Source: JAGOTP01 sp964567995
Lineage (GTDB): Bacteria; Patescibacteriota; Patescibacteriia; 2-12-FULL-60-25
DNA length: 64,000 nt
Direction of reading: 5' to 3'
NCBI GenBank assembly: GCA_964567995.1
Contig: CAZMOB010000005.1
Location: forward strand, 1 to 64,000
Positions within the stretch are counted from its first letter, which is position 1, and every line of letters starts with the position of its first letter. A program made the translations under genes and the position numbers. The notes under the pieces are model-generated. The model saw only the letters and a list, made by a program, of their open reading frames with translations. It was not told where the DNA came from and made no database searches. Of the stretch, positions 40,892 to 49,705 are shown piece after piece.

Positions 40892-42898
40892 CTAGCGAGT
40901 GAACTCGATCTTTCGTGCTTTCGATTCTTCCAGATAGGCCTCAAACCGATCGCCCAATTCAAGCTTGGTTTTTCCTTTGAAGGCGAGACCACATTCCTGA
41001 CCGCCGCTGACTTCTTTAACGGCTGATTTACCGGATTGAAGCGTTTCCAGCACCCCTTCACCGATGGGATCCTGGCCGCGCCAGACACGAACCTTACAAC
41101 CCGTGAGCAACTTCCCTTCTTTGACTTTTGCACCAACCACCATGCGTCCTGGTTCCGTACGGAAGATCCCAGCAACTTCAGCCTGACCAAGCGGTACAAT
41201 CGTCGTCTCTTGCGGCAAGAGCGCATTCAAGCGCGCCAGAATATCATCGAACAATTCGTAAATAATCTTATATTTTCGGACATCCACGCCTTTTTCACGT
41301 GCGCTCACATCAACCGCTGTCGGAATGAGGACGTTAAATCCGTACACAACCGATGGCTTTGAGTTCGCGGCTCGTTCGACGTCGACCTCTGTCACGTTCC
41401 CCAACCCCTTTTGAATCACTTCAACGCCCACCAAATCGTGCGAGACTTTTTCGATCATCCCGAGTAAGGCTTCGAGCGAACCAAGCACATCGGTCTTCAA
41501 AATGACATTCAACATGATTTTCTTCTTCGCCTCATCACCTTGGACCGGCATGGCTTTGGTTGCCGTGAACGCATCCGCGACCTGGCGAGTTGGTTTAGTC
41601 TTCTTCTGTTCCAAATCGCTTGAGTTTTCTGGGACCTCAATCACGTCACCCACAACTGGTGGAACTTTGAAACCCAAAATTTTGACGGGCGTACCTGGTG
41701 GCGCTTCTTTGAGTTGCTGGCCATTCCAATCACGCATCGCACGAACACGGCCGTACGCAGCCCCAGCGATACCGAGACAATCGTTCACGCGGAGCGTTCC
41801 GTCTTGGACGATGACCGTCGCGACTGGACCTTCGCCTTTATTGACGTGCGCTTCGATGACGCTCCCCGCCGCGCGCGCTTCCGGACGAGCCATGATGCGC
41901 TCTGGCTCGATGTCAGCCACCAGCAAGATCGTATCAAGCAACGCGTCGATTCCAACGCCGGTTTTAGCGGAAATCTTGGCCAGTGGAACGGTTCCACCCC
42001 ATTCCTCAACCGTAATTCCAATTTCGGCCAACTGACCTAACACACGGTTTGGATCCGCATCTGGTTTATCAATCTTGTTCAGCGCGACGACAAACGGCAA
42101 TTTTGCGGCACGAATAATGTCAGCCGCTTCTTTGGTCTGAGGTTGAACACCGTCATCAGCCGCGACAACCAACACAGCCACGTCGGCAACCTTCGCACCA
42201 CGTGAACGCATAACGGTAAAGGCTTCGTGACCTGGCGTATCAATGAAGGTGATCTTGCGATCGTTCTTTTCTACCTGATAGGCACCGATGTGCTGCGTAA
42301 TACCACCGGATTCGCCTTCCATAACGTTCGTTTTGCGAATTGCATCGAGCGTGCGCGTCTTTCCATGGTCTACATGACCCATGATGACAACAACTGGTGG
42401 ACGTGTAACAAGACCCTCTGTCGTAAGCTTCAAACGCTCTTTGATAATGTCTTTTTCTTCCAAGGCCTCTTTCCAATCCTCCTGTTTCGCATTCTCTTGA
42501 ACAGCTTTAAACCCAAGCTCTTCTGCGATGATCGCCGCCGTTGTGAAGTCGATACGTTCGTTCTGAGAAGCCAAGATACCTGCCTTCATGAGCTGCTGGA
42601 TAACTTTCGTGACTGGCAAACGCAAGAGACCGGCAAAATCACGTACCGCCAACACCGAAGGCATGATGACTTCTGTCTTTGGGCGGTTGTCCGCGATTGG
42701 CGTCGCTTGCTGAGCGAGAATCTGATTGCGCAGACGTTCGCGACGCACACTCTCCATCCATTTCTGGATGATCTGTTCGGCGACGCGATCGTCGACTTTG
42801 ATCGCGCGTGCACCGATATCGAACCCCAGCTCAGGTAGTTTGGTGAGCATTTCATGCGGGGTGACACGGAGGCGACGGGCGAGTTCAGAGACGTTCAT
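40892..42898 (-). CDS. infB: Translation initiation factor IF-2
   Basis: IF-2 is the GTPase that brings initiator tRNA and joins the ribosomal subunits. The 668 residues begin with an IF2_N-type domain (MNVSELARRLRVTPHEML). The GTPase domain follows, with GHVDHGKT (G1), DTPGHEAF (G3) and NKID (G4), then domains II-IV. The N-terminus is short compared with about 700-890 residues in many bacteria. The start context is AAGCCCATG, without an SD. No nusA lies beside it, unlike the common nusA-infB order. Confidence 0.96.
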   Translation of the reverse strand: MNVSELARRLRVTPHEMLTKLPELGFDIGARAIKVDDRVAEQIIQKWMESVRRERLRNQILAQQATPIADNRPKTEVIMPSVLAVRDFAGLLRLPVTKVIQQLMKAGILASQNERIDFTTAAIIAEELGFKAVQENAKQEDWKEALEEKDIIKERLKLTTEGLVTRPPVVVIMGHVDHGKTRTLDAIRKTNVMEGESGGITQHIGAYQVEKNDRKITFIDTPGHEAFTVMRSRGAKVADVAVLVVAADDGVQPQTKEAADIIRAAKLPFVVALNKIDKPDADPNRVLGQLAEIGITVEEWGGTVPLAKISAKTGVGIDALLDTILLVADIEPERIMARPEARAAGSVIEAHVNKGEGPVATVIVQDGTLRVNDCLGIAGAAYGRVRAMRDWNGQQLKEAPPGTPVKILGFKVPPVVGDVIEVPENSSDLEQKKTKPTRQVADAFTATKAMPVQGDEAKKKIMLNVILKTDVLGSLEALLGMIEKVSHDLVGVEVIQKGLGNVTEVDVERAANSKPSVVYGFNVLIPTAVDVSAREKGVDVRKYKIIYELFDDILARLNALLPQETTIVPLGQAEVAGIFRTEPGRMVVGAKVKEGKLLTGCKVRVWRGQDPIGEGVLETLQSGKSAVKEVSGGQECGLAFKGKTKLELGDRFEAYLEESKARKIEFTR

Positions 42899-42981
42899 GG
42901 GCTTATTTTAGACAAAAATGAATAGGCCCAGAGTAGGCGCTTTTCCTCGAAACGTCAAGCCAGAAACTGGCGAATTTTCTC

Positions 42982-43647
42982 TTATTTTACAGCGAATACG
43001 AAGTGCCGGGTGGTCAGCTTTCCTAGGCGAGGCTGTTCCAGTTTTTCCACGAGCTTTCCCAAAAATGGCAGCACTTCTAAGACTTTCCCCAGTTTCAACA
43101 GATCTAAGCGGGCGGAAATCGGGCCATTCACTGGCAAAATTTCGATGGAAGAAAAACCGGCTTGTTTGAATAAAAACCACAACCCTTCATGCGTAAACCG
43201 CCAATAATCAGCGTACGAAGCGTGATCATTCGCAATCACGACCGGTCCGTTAGCCTGAAACTTGGTCTTACCATGGTAGCTCGTCATGAAGGGCGTGCTC
43301 AGCAGACAAACGCCGCCCGGTTTTAGAATTCGATACGCTTCGTCGATGCACTTCTGAGGAAATTGCACGTGTTCCAAGACCTCTAAACTAATCACAGATC
43401 CGACAGAGCCCGTTTGAATCTCCTTCAGATCCTGAACATCCGCATGAAAATCACACGGATTCTTTACGGTTTGGTCCGGTTGAAATCCACCGGCAGAATA
43501 GGCTTTTCCTTCAAATATTCCTTTGACAAAGCTCATCTCTTTGGCAAAACGGCCGCTCGTTCCCAAATCATAGATCGGCTCATGTGTCGCAACACGCTGC
43601 ATAAGCTCGACAAACGTTGGGAAGAAAACATGAGAGGGAGAAAGCAT
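42982..43647 (-). CDS. Class I SAM-dependent methyltransferase
   Basis: This 221-residue protein shows a weak SAM site (IYDLGTSGRFAKEM), then GSVISLEVLEHVQFPQKCIDEAYRILKPGG, a type 11 methyltransferase signature. It shares the motif DYWRFT-x2-GL-x2-LFK with the divergent gene at 43741, so the two are related. It probably modifies a glycan or lipid carrier in the surface-polymer locus. It starts MLSPSHVFFPTF after TCCGTATG. Confidence 0.82.
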   Translation of the reverse strand: MLSPSHVFFPTFVELMQRVATHEPIYDLGTSGRFAKEMSFVKGIFEGKAYSAGGFQPDQTVKNPCDFHADVQDLKEIQTGSVGSVISLEVLEHVQFPQKCIDEAYRILKPGGVCLLSTPFMTSYHGKTKFQANGPVVIANDHASYADYWRFTHEGLWFLFKQAGFSSIEILPVNGPISARLDLLKLGKVLEVLPFLGKLVEKLEQPRLGKLTTRHFVFAVK

Positions 43648-43740
43648 ACGGACTGGGGCTATTCTAGCCAGTGGAGGCGAAAAGCGTCCATCTTTTGCTT
43701 TTCTACGCGGCCCTTCGTACCATGGAGCCTAACTATACCT

Positions 43741-44397
43741 ATGCTCACCGCTAAACTTTCGCGCGTTCGATTGGATCAAGCGATTGCACCCCATGCCTCA
43801 AAAGAACGAACGCTCGAGATCGGAGCGTATGGTCAAGCGGATTACACGAAATATTTTCCGAATCGAACGGGCGTAGACATCAAAGACGGCCCGGGAGTTG
43901 ATCTCGTCGGCAGCGTATACGAACTTCCTTTTCCAGATGCGTCGTTTGATCGCATTCTTTGTTTGTCTGTTTTAGAGCATCTCGAAGAACCAAAGAAAGC
44001 GATCGCCGAGATGGCACGGGTACTCACCCCCGAGGGAAAAATCATTGTGTCCGTCCCCTTCTTATTTCCGATTCATGATGCGCCAGGTGATTATTGGCGT
44101 TTTACTCCCTACGGATTGAAATTGCTCTTCAAAGATTGGATGATTGAAGAATTAAAAGCAGAAACCACGACCGGTGAATCGGTCGCGTCACTTTTGCAAC
44201 GGATCGGCTATCAAACACGTTGGAAGTTCAATCGAGTAATGAAAGGATTATTGTTCTTACTGGCAAAACTTATCGCAAGCTCTCCGAAATTGATCACCCA
44301 CGTCTACGGCGATATCAATCGAAGCGCGCTTGTTCCAGAAGCGTTTGCAAGTGGGATCTTTTTGGTCGCGAAGAAACCGATTCAAACGAGTAAATAA
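43741..44397 (+). CDS. Class I SAM-dependent methyltransferase
   Basis: The ATG at 43741 (context ATACCTATG) gives 218 residues, MLTAKLSRVRLDQ; a much longer frame upstream overlaps the divergent gene and is not credible. It has the SAM loop LEIGAYGQADYT, FDRILCLSVLEHLEEPKKAI and PGDYWRFTPYGLKLLFKDW, like its neighbour on the other strand. The C-terminal helix may be membrane-associated (GLLFLLAKLIASS). The substrate is unknown, probably a sugar of the locus. Confidence 0.82.
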   Translation: MLTAKLSRVRLDQAIAPHASKERTLEIGAYGQADYTKYFPNRTGVDIKDGPGVDLVGSVYELPFPDASFDRILCLSVLEHLEEPKKAIAEMARVLTPEGKIIVSVPFLFPIHDAPGDYWRFTPYGLKLLFKDWMIEELKAETTTGESVASLLQRIGYQTRWKFNRVMKGLLFLLAKLIASSPKLITHVYGDINRSALVPEAFASGIFLVAKKPIQTSK

Positions 44398-44440
44398 TAA
44401 AAGGCAGACCCTTATTTAGAAAAATCCCCCTAAAAATGGG

Positions 44441-44482
44441 AAGAGCCGAGCGCCGGAGTGGATCCGGGGCTCGGCTCTTTTG
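44441..44482. terminator. Terminator between the methyltransferase and the glycosyltransferase cassette
   Basis: AAGAGCCGAGC and GCTCGGCTCTT pair exactly over 11 bases around a 17-base loop. TTTT follows on the plus strand; on the minus strand an interrupted T-run follows. It can end both converging genes. Confidence 0.8.
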
Positions 44483-44570
44483 AGGCCAGAGGCTGCGTAC
44501 ACACGCTGCCTTGGAAGATGGGAGGGGCGAAGGGGCGGAGACGGTGGGAGGGTGGAAGCCGGTAGACCGG

Positions 44571-45704
44571 CTAGGCCGCGGGGGCGGCCTCGAGGCGCCG
44601 CATCAGCGCGTCGATGGCGCGGCGGGCGTTGAGGCCGTCGACCTTGAGGTGCTCGCGGCGGGCCGTGCGGTTGCGCTGCTCGTGGGGGTCGCGGAGGTTG
44701 GCCTCCAGGAGGGTGGCGAGGTCGGTCGAGTTGAGCGCGTCGTCGATCACGTCGAGGCTGGCGAGGGGGTGACGGTCGAACATCCCCTTGCTCTCCTCGA
44801 CGAGGGTCCGGCTGCCCGTGTTGGGGAAGGTGACGGCGATGGCGTTGCCGCCCATCGCGGCCTTCTCGATGAGCGCGGTGGTGGTGACGCCGAGGACCAC
44901 GTCCGCCGCGGCGATGAGGTCGTCGGCGGAGCCGTAGACCCCGCCGCTCGCGTCGATGACGATGCCGGAGGACAGCCGCTCGAAGGCGTGCTGCATGAGC
45001 TCGGCCTGCTCGGGGGCGTTGGCCTTGAGCCGCGGGTGGGGCCGGGCGAGGACGTAGGGCTGCATGCCCGTGCGTCGCATGAGCTCGTCGATCGCGGTGA
45101 CGCACTCGTCGACGAAGGTGCCGGCGCCCTGGAGCTGCGACACCGGGAAGATGATCGGCCGCGCGGGGTCGAGTCCGAGCGCCGAGATCGCGCGCTGCTT
45201 GGCGGCCGTGGGGTCGAAGCTCGCGAAGCGATCGAGCGCCGGGAAGCCCGTGACGAACACGTCGTCGGGGGACATCCTCCAGCGCTCGATGAAGGCGACC
45301 CGCCCGACCGCGTCGTTGACGAGGAGGGTGTTCGGGCGCGGGAGCGCGTCCCAGCTCGGCGGGAGGTTGGTCCAGTTGTCGTGCACCGCGGTGGTGACGA
45401 CGCTGGAGTTCCCGTCGAAGCGCGTGACGAGCTGCCGCCCGATGCTATCGCCGGAGTCGATGCTCGTCACGATGACCCGCGTGCTGGCGGGGAGGTACGA
45501 AACCGCCTGCTCGATGGTCTGGACGAAGACGCCATTGCGGCCCTGGATGTCGACCTGGGCGCCCGCGTCGGACGCGCTGTTGCCGCTCCCGATCAGGATG
45601 TGCTCGAGGCCGCGCTGGCGGGCCTCGTCGACCAGGGGAAGGATCGCCTTGCGGCCCCCCGTGTCCTGGCACAGAAACGCGAAAAAGGGTCCCTTGATGT
45701 TCAT
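44571..45704 (-). CDS. High-GC cassette: GT-B-like glycosyl or glycerophosphotransferase
   Basis: This 377-residue protein begins MNIKGPFFAFLCQDTGGRKA. It looks like a two-domain GT-B enzyme: an acceptor half with VTTAVHDNWTNLP and VTGFPALDRFASF, and a donor half with YVLARPHPRLKANAPE, AADVVLGVTTTALIEKAAMGG. That resembles UDP-GlcNAc epimerase-like and CDP-glycerol-type transferases, but the donor cannot be named. One sampled line is 73% GC. It has a perfect AGGAGG 8 bases before ATG and its own promoter and terminator. It sits inside a native glycan locus, so it may add a new sugar step. Confidence 0.75.
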   Translation of the reverse strand: MNIKGPFFAFLCQDTGGRKAILPLVDEARQRGLEHILIGSGNSASDAGAQVDIQGRNGVFVQTIEQAVSYLPASTRVIVTSIDSGDSIGRQLVTRFDGNSSVVTTAVHDNWTNLPPSWDALPRPNTLLVNDAVGRVAFIERWRMSPDDVFVTGFPALDRFASFDPTAAKQRAISALGLDPARPIIFPVSQLQGAGTFVDECVTAIDELMRRTGMQPYVLARPHPRLKANAPEQAELMQHAFERLSSGIVIDASGGVYGSADDLIAAADVVLGVTTTALIEKAAMGGNAIAVTFPNTGSRTLVEESKGMFDRHPLASLDVIDDALNSTDLATLLEANLRDPHEQRNRTARREHLKVDGLNARRAIDALMRRLEAAPAA

Positions 45705-45712
45705 TACTTAGC

Positions 45713-45718
45713 CCTCCT
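45713..45718 (-). promoter_or_regulatory. Consensus SD of the glycosyltransferase cassette
   Basis: AGGAGG on the minus strand lies 8 bases before the ATG at 45704, ideal spacing for SD pairing. Confidence 0.85.
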
Positions 45719-45817
45719 AAGGGCAGAAACCTATCCGCAGAATGCGGCAACAGCCGACGTATTCGACTGTACCGACTCTTCTGATCGCCCGTCGACTTGC
45801 GACAAAACGACCGGCTT

Positions 45818-45846
45818 TCTTAACACAAATAAGGGGTATTCGTCAA
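45818..45846 (-). promoter_or_regulatory. Candidate promoter of the glycosyltransferase cassette
   Basis: TTGACG (45841-45846) and TTAAGA (45818-45823) are 17 bases apart on the minus strand. The leader would be about 105 bases. Confidence 0.4.
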
Positions 45847-45883
45847 GTGATCGTTCTCATTTCTCTTCTCCCCTCGCCTACGC

Positions 45884-45889
45884 TATGAT
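45884..45889 (+). promoter_or_regulatory. -10 box of the asparagine synthase gene, leaderless
   Basis: TATGAT is followed by 9 bases and then ATG, so the transcript should begin within 0-3 bases of the start codon. Confidence 0.55.
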
Positions 45890-45898
45890 CAGCTTCAT

Positions 45899-47749
45899 AT
45901 GTGTGGCATTGCTGGCTTTATTGGGCCAAAAAACCGCGATCTCCTGACCAAACTTGGGGAAGGGGTACATCACCGAGGCCCTGATCAAGAAGGGATCTAC
46001 GAGGATGAGGGTCTCTCAGTCGCCCATAAACGACTAGCCATCATTGATCTCTCGACCGATGGCCGCCAACCGATGACGACCCCGGATGGCCGATTCGTGC
46101 TGGCCTACAACGGTGAGGTGTACAACTATCAGGAATTGCGTACCAAATACGCAAGCTTGGGCTGGAAATTTCAAACCAAAACGGATAGTGAGTGTTTTCT
46201 GGCCGCCGCCGCACTCGGACGTTTAGAACAAGATTTGGGCAGCTTTCATGGCATGTTTGCCTTTTGTCTTTGGGATACCCAGACTTGTCGCGCGTTTTTC
46301 GCACGTGATCGGATGGGAATAAAGCCACTCTTTTTTACACAGGCTGCTGATCGTTTCGGATTCGCCAGTGAACTTCACGCACTCTTATCACTCAAACCAA
46401 AAGGTGCCTGGCGTTTGAATAAACGGGCAAGGAGCATGTTCTTAGGGGTCGGGTATGTGCCTGGACCAGAAACGATGTTCGAAGGCATCGAACAGTTCCC
46501 GTGCGGCCAATTACTGTGTTACGAACAAGGTCGCTTGCGATCTATCACCTCTTTTACTCAATCAACTGAGTCAACGATCGCCTCATCCAAAGAAAACAAA
46601 GCCGATCAATTAAGAAACCTCGTTGATCGAGTTGTCGCCGATCAACTTGTCTCCGATCGGCCGGTTGGCGTCTTCTTATCCGGTGGCATGGATTCTTCTG
46701 CCATTCTAAGCTCAGTTCGAGCAGCCAATCCAGACGGCATCATTCGAACGTATACGACTCGCTTTGCAGCTGACGCCGGCGACCCCAAATTTAATTACGA
46801 TGCCGACCTCGCACGTAAAACAGCTGAGCGTTTTCATTGCGAGCACAAAGAAATTACCGTTGGCCCAGAAGACATGATCGCGAATATCGAACGAATCGCG
46901 ACCAGCCTGGGTCAGCCCAACTACAATCACTCGGTTGTGGCGCTCGATGCGGTTGCGCGTTTAGCGGCGAACGAAGTGGCCGTCGCTCTGTCCGGAGATG
47001 GAGGAGATGAGTTATTCGGCGGCTACGAACGCTACGCCCATCAGATTTTACTTGGAAAAATCGCCCGTATTCTCCCAGTACGCATGTTAGCGAGAGCCGT
47101 TGGGCCAAGTATATTTCATAAAAAACCAGAATTCTTTGATGCGCGTGAAGCCGTTCGTTTGCTCGCCTTCGGAACGGAATCGTTCAGCCATCTAACGGAG
47201 CTCTTTTCTGATGCCTGGGATAAAGTGCCACTTATCGAACGATGGGCAACCGTTCTTGCGGACATTGAAGAACCAAATTCCATTAAACGCCTCATGGCGC
47301 TCGATCGTGCGACTTGGTTACGTGACGAAGCGTTCGCTCGCATGGACCACGTCAGCATGCAACATGGACTTGAAGTCCGCGTTCCACTGATTGATGATAC
47401 GCTCTGCCAATTCGCCTCTACACTGACACAAGATGAGCTCGTGACACGCAGCGAATCCAAACGCTTGATGCGCCAAGCCTTCAAAGATCGCTGTCTCCCT
47501 GAAGTCGTTCACGGCAAAAAGCGCGGGTGGTTTCCTCCCACCGCGAAGTGGCTTCGCACCGGACTCCGCAGCTGGTCTGAAGAAGTCCTTGAAGAAGCCT
47601 ACGCAACCCAAGCCTGGATTAACGCGCCGCTCGTACGGAAACTCTACGCTCAACACCTTACTGGTGAACGCTATGGGCTACACGAACTCTGGACGATCAT
47701 CGCCTACCAATGCTGGTGGCGCGCCTACCGCACCTATTTTACAGAATAG
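45899..47749 (+). CDS. asnB: Asparagine synthase (glutamine-hydrolysing)
   Basis: This 616-residue enzyme amidates aspartate with glutamine and ATP. Cys2 in MCGIAGF is the glutaminase nucleophile, followed by HHRGPDQEG and LAYNGEVYNYQELR. The synthetase half has the PP-loop FLSGGMDSSAIL near residue 260 and LSGDGGDELFGGYERY near 365. Homologues in polysaccharide loci often amidate uronic acids, and this gene lies in such a locus, so either role is possible. The -10 box is 9 bases before ATG, with no SD. Confidence 0.9.
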   Translation: MCGIAGFIGPKNRDLLTKLGEGVHHRGPDQEGIYEDEGLSVAHKRLAIIDLSTDGRQPMTTPDGRFVLAYNGEVYNYQELRTKYASLGWKFQTKTDSECFLAAAALGRLEQDLGSFHGMFAFCLWDTQTCRAFFARDRMGIKPLFFTQAADRFGFASELHALLSLKPKGAWRLNKRARSMFLGVGYVPGPETMFEGIEQFPCGQLLCYEQGRLRSITSFTQSTESTIASSKENKADQLRNLVDRVVADQLVSDRPVGVFLSGGMDSSAILSSVRAANPDGIIRTYTTRFAADAGDPKFNYDADLARKTAERFHCEHKEITVGPEDMIANIERIATSLGQPNYNHSVVALDAVARLAANEVAVALSGDGGDELFGGYERYAHQILLGKIARILPVRMLARAVGPSIFHKKPEFFDAREAVRLLAFGTESFSHLTELFSDAWDKVPLIERWATVLADIEEPNSIKRLMALDRATWLRDEAFARMDHVSMQHGLEVRVPLIDDTLCQFASTLTQDELVTRSESKRLMRQAFKDRCLPEVVHGKKRGWFPPTAKWLRTGLRSWSEEVLEEAYATQAWINAPLVRKLYAQHLTGERYGLHELWTIIAYQCWWRAYRTYFTE

Positions 47750-47750
47750 A

Positions 47751-48644
47751 TTATTTTATCGCACAGGCCATCAATCCCCAGGCCCAGCGCTTACCCATCC
47801 AGCGACGTAAGCGAGCAGGTAAATATTTGAAGATCGGGAATTTTCCGACTGGCCAACCTTCGACTTCTCCTTGGAACGGCAGCACTTTCACCCAGGCCGA
47901 AGAAAAACCCGCGTTGCGATACATCTGCTCGAGCTGCTCTGGCGTGTACACCTTGGTCAGTGCATTTCCGTCTTTCTTTGAACCATCCGTGTAGCGGCTC
48001 ACGAGACGCGTCGTATCCCCCTTGTATTTGAACAGTTTTCCCATGAAAATGCCTCGCAGCAAGATAAAGTTGAACCAGTAGGTCCAAGACGACTTGTTGT
48101 ACCAATACGAAACGGTGACACCCATTGGCTTCAAAACGCGATGCACTTCGCGGAGAGCCTGCTCTGTATCTGGCATATGCATGTGACAACCCCAGGCCAG
48201 CGCAAAATCAAATGTATCTTTTTCAAACGACAAATGCTGCGCATCCATTTTCTCGAAACGCACATTCGTTAGACCTTTTAATTCAGCGTGTTTCTTGGAT
48301 AAGCGAATCGCTTCTTCCGTGAGGTCGATACCGACCACTTCGGCCCCCTGTTCCGCCATCCCCACCGCCGACCAACCCGTTCCAACAGCGATGTCTAATA
48401 CCTTCTTTCCCTTCAAGCTTTGGTACGGCACAAAGCGGGCCAGAATCGGCTCCCCCACTTCATGCGTCGCGCCAACCGTCCATTTACGCATTTTGCGCTC
48501 GACTTCTTTGAAGAAGGCGAGATCCGTCTGCTCGACTCGTCCGGTCAAATCATCTTTGGCCAAGCCAAGGGTAAAGGGGTTTTCGTTCCACCAACGTTCG
48601 ACTTTTTCGTTCAAAGAAGAGGGGTCTTTTTCAGGGGAGGACAT
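47751..48644 (-). CDS. SAM-dependent methyltransferase
   Basis: This 297-residue protein has a class I methyltransferase core: VLDIAVGTGWSAVGMAEQGAEVVGIDLT (SAM loop), FEKMDAQHLSFEKDTFDFALAWGCHMHM and LREVHRVLKPMG. The N-terminus has VERWWNENPFTLG, seen in sugar or lipid methyltransferases. A hydrophobic stretch near residues 188-200 (YWFNFILLRGIFMG) may touch the membrane. It converges on asnB and starts with TTTTGTATG. Confidence 0.85.
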   Translation of the reverse strand: MSSPEKDPSSLNEKVERWWNENPFTLGLAKDDLTGRVEQTDLAFFKEVERKMRKWTVGATHEVGEPILARFVPYQSLKGKKVLDIAVGTGWSAVGMAEQGAEVVGIDLTEEAIRLSKKHAELKGLTNVRFEKMDAQHLSFEKDTFDFALAWGCHMHMPDTEQALREVHRVLKPMGVTVSYWYNKSSWTYWFNFILLRGIFMGKLFKYKGDTTRLVSRYTDGSKKDGNALTKVYTPEQLEQMYRNAGFSSAWVKVLPFQGEVEGWPVGKFPIFKYLPARLRRWMGKRWAWGLMACAIK

Positions 48645-48711
48645 ACAAAAGAAAGAAGATCAGCGAGATCATAGCAGGGCACCCACAATCACACCATATC
48701 AATAGGACCGC

Positions 48712-49665
48712 TTAATTCATGAGCGCGTGAAGCGTCTTATCGGTATGCAGCACGTTAGATCTTGGATGAACGAGAACGACATTTTCAAAGCCTTTTCCTT
48801 GCTTCACACGAAGACATTCGGCGATCAATACCTCACCCTCGGCTGAAACGAGCTCATCGCCATGAAATTTGAACAATCGGTATCCTTTATTCTTCATCCA
48901 CTCCAATAGCGTCTTCGCGTCTCCCCCAAGCGAGGTCAGCCCATAAGGCCAAAGCTCCATCAGTAGCACTGGATGATCACGCTCGATCAGCGCCTCCCCT
49001 CCTCGCAGCACCTTCTGCTCCGCCCCTTGTGTATCAATTTTTATAAAATCCACGGTTGAGATGTTTTCCTCTTCCGCGACATCCATGAGGGTGCGGGTTG
49101 AAATCGCAATGGAATCCGTACCAGAACCGATATTCCTGGCACTCATCGAAGGATTTCCGAAGTTGGCCGCATCAAGAAAGATCTGTCCCGCTCCTTGTGT
49201 ATCCGACAAAGCGAACTGGCATAGCTGCACATTCTTTCGTCGATTGCGCTGCATGTTAAGCGTGAACAGAGCGGCGTTATACGGTACGGGTTCGAAGCCA
49301 TAGACGCGCACACGGTCATTTGGCATGACTTCTGATGCAATCAATGTCATGAATCCGATGTTCGCTCCAATATCCAACACCGTCCCACTTTGACGAGCCA
49401 TACGTCGCATGAAAGTCGTTTCCACCGCGCTGTATTCACCCATCGTGAGCAGACTTGGAACGACTCCCAAATCCGCCGGATCAACTACAAGCGAAAAAGT
49501 CTCCATTTGCAACTCAACGATCCGTTTCGGACGAAGGGCCTGATACATTCGAGGAAGTTGCTTTTGTAACCACCTCAGATGGAACTTGTATGCTCCCACC
49601 GTGAGCAGTCGATACCCTCGTAACAACGGCTGACGCCAAGAAGACAAGATCATAGAAAATAGCAT
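48712..49665 (-). CDS. FkbM-family methyltransferase
   Basis: This 317-residue protein has an FkbM methyltransferase domain: VLDIGANIGFMTLIASEV, VYGFEPVPYNAALF, FIKIDTQGAEQKVLRGG and LLMELWPYGL. FkbM enzymes O-methylate sugars or other small groups. The N-terminal 60 residues contain basic/hydrophobic segments and may attach to the membrane. It is divergent from the flippase gene. The start context is TAGTGTCATG. Confidence 0.88.
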   Translation of the reverse strand: MLFSMILSSWRQPLLRGYRLLTVGAYKFHLRWLQKQLPRMYQALRPKRIVELQMETFSLVVDPADLGVVPSLLTMGEYSAVETTFMRRMARQSGTVLDIGANIGFMTLIASEVMPNDRVRVYGFEPVPYNAALFTLNMQRNRRKNVQLCQFALSDTQGAGQIFLDAANFGNPSMSARNIGSGTDSIAISTRTLMDVAEEENISTVDFIKIDTQGAEQKVLRGGEALIERDHPVLLMELWPYGLTSLGGDAKTLLEWMKNKGYRLFKFHGDELVSAEGEVLIAECLRVKQGKGFENVVLVHPRSNVLHTDKTLHALMN

Positions 49666-49705
49666 GACACTATCACGAAAGTTCGATTAATGCTAGTCTT
49701 TTTGC

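Noticed and set aside
44511..45947. 478-aa plus-strand ORF opposite the glycosyltransferase cassette
   Set aside because: It is a low-complexity Arg/Gly/Glu/Val reading caused by high GC; the minus strand has the GT-B motifs, SD and terminator.
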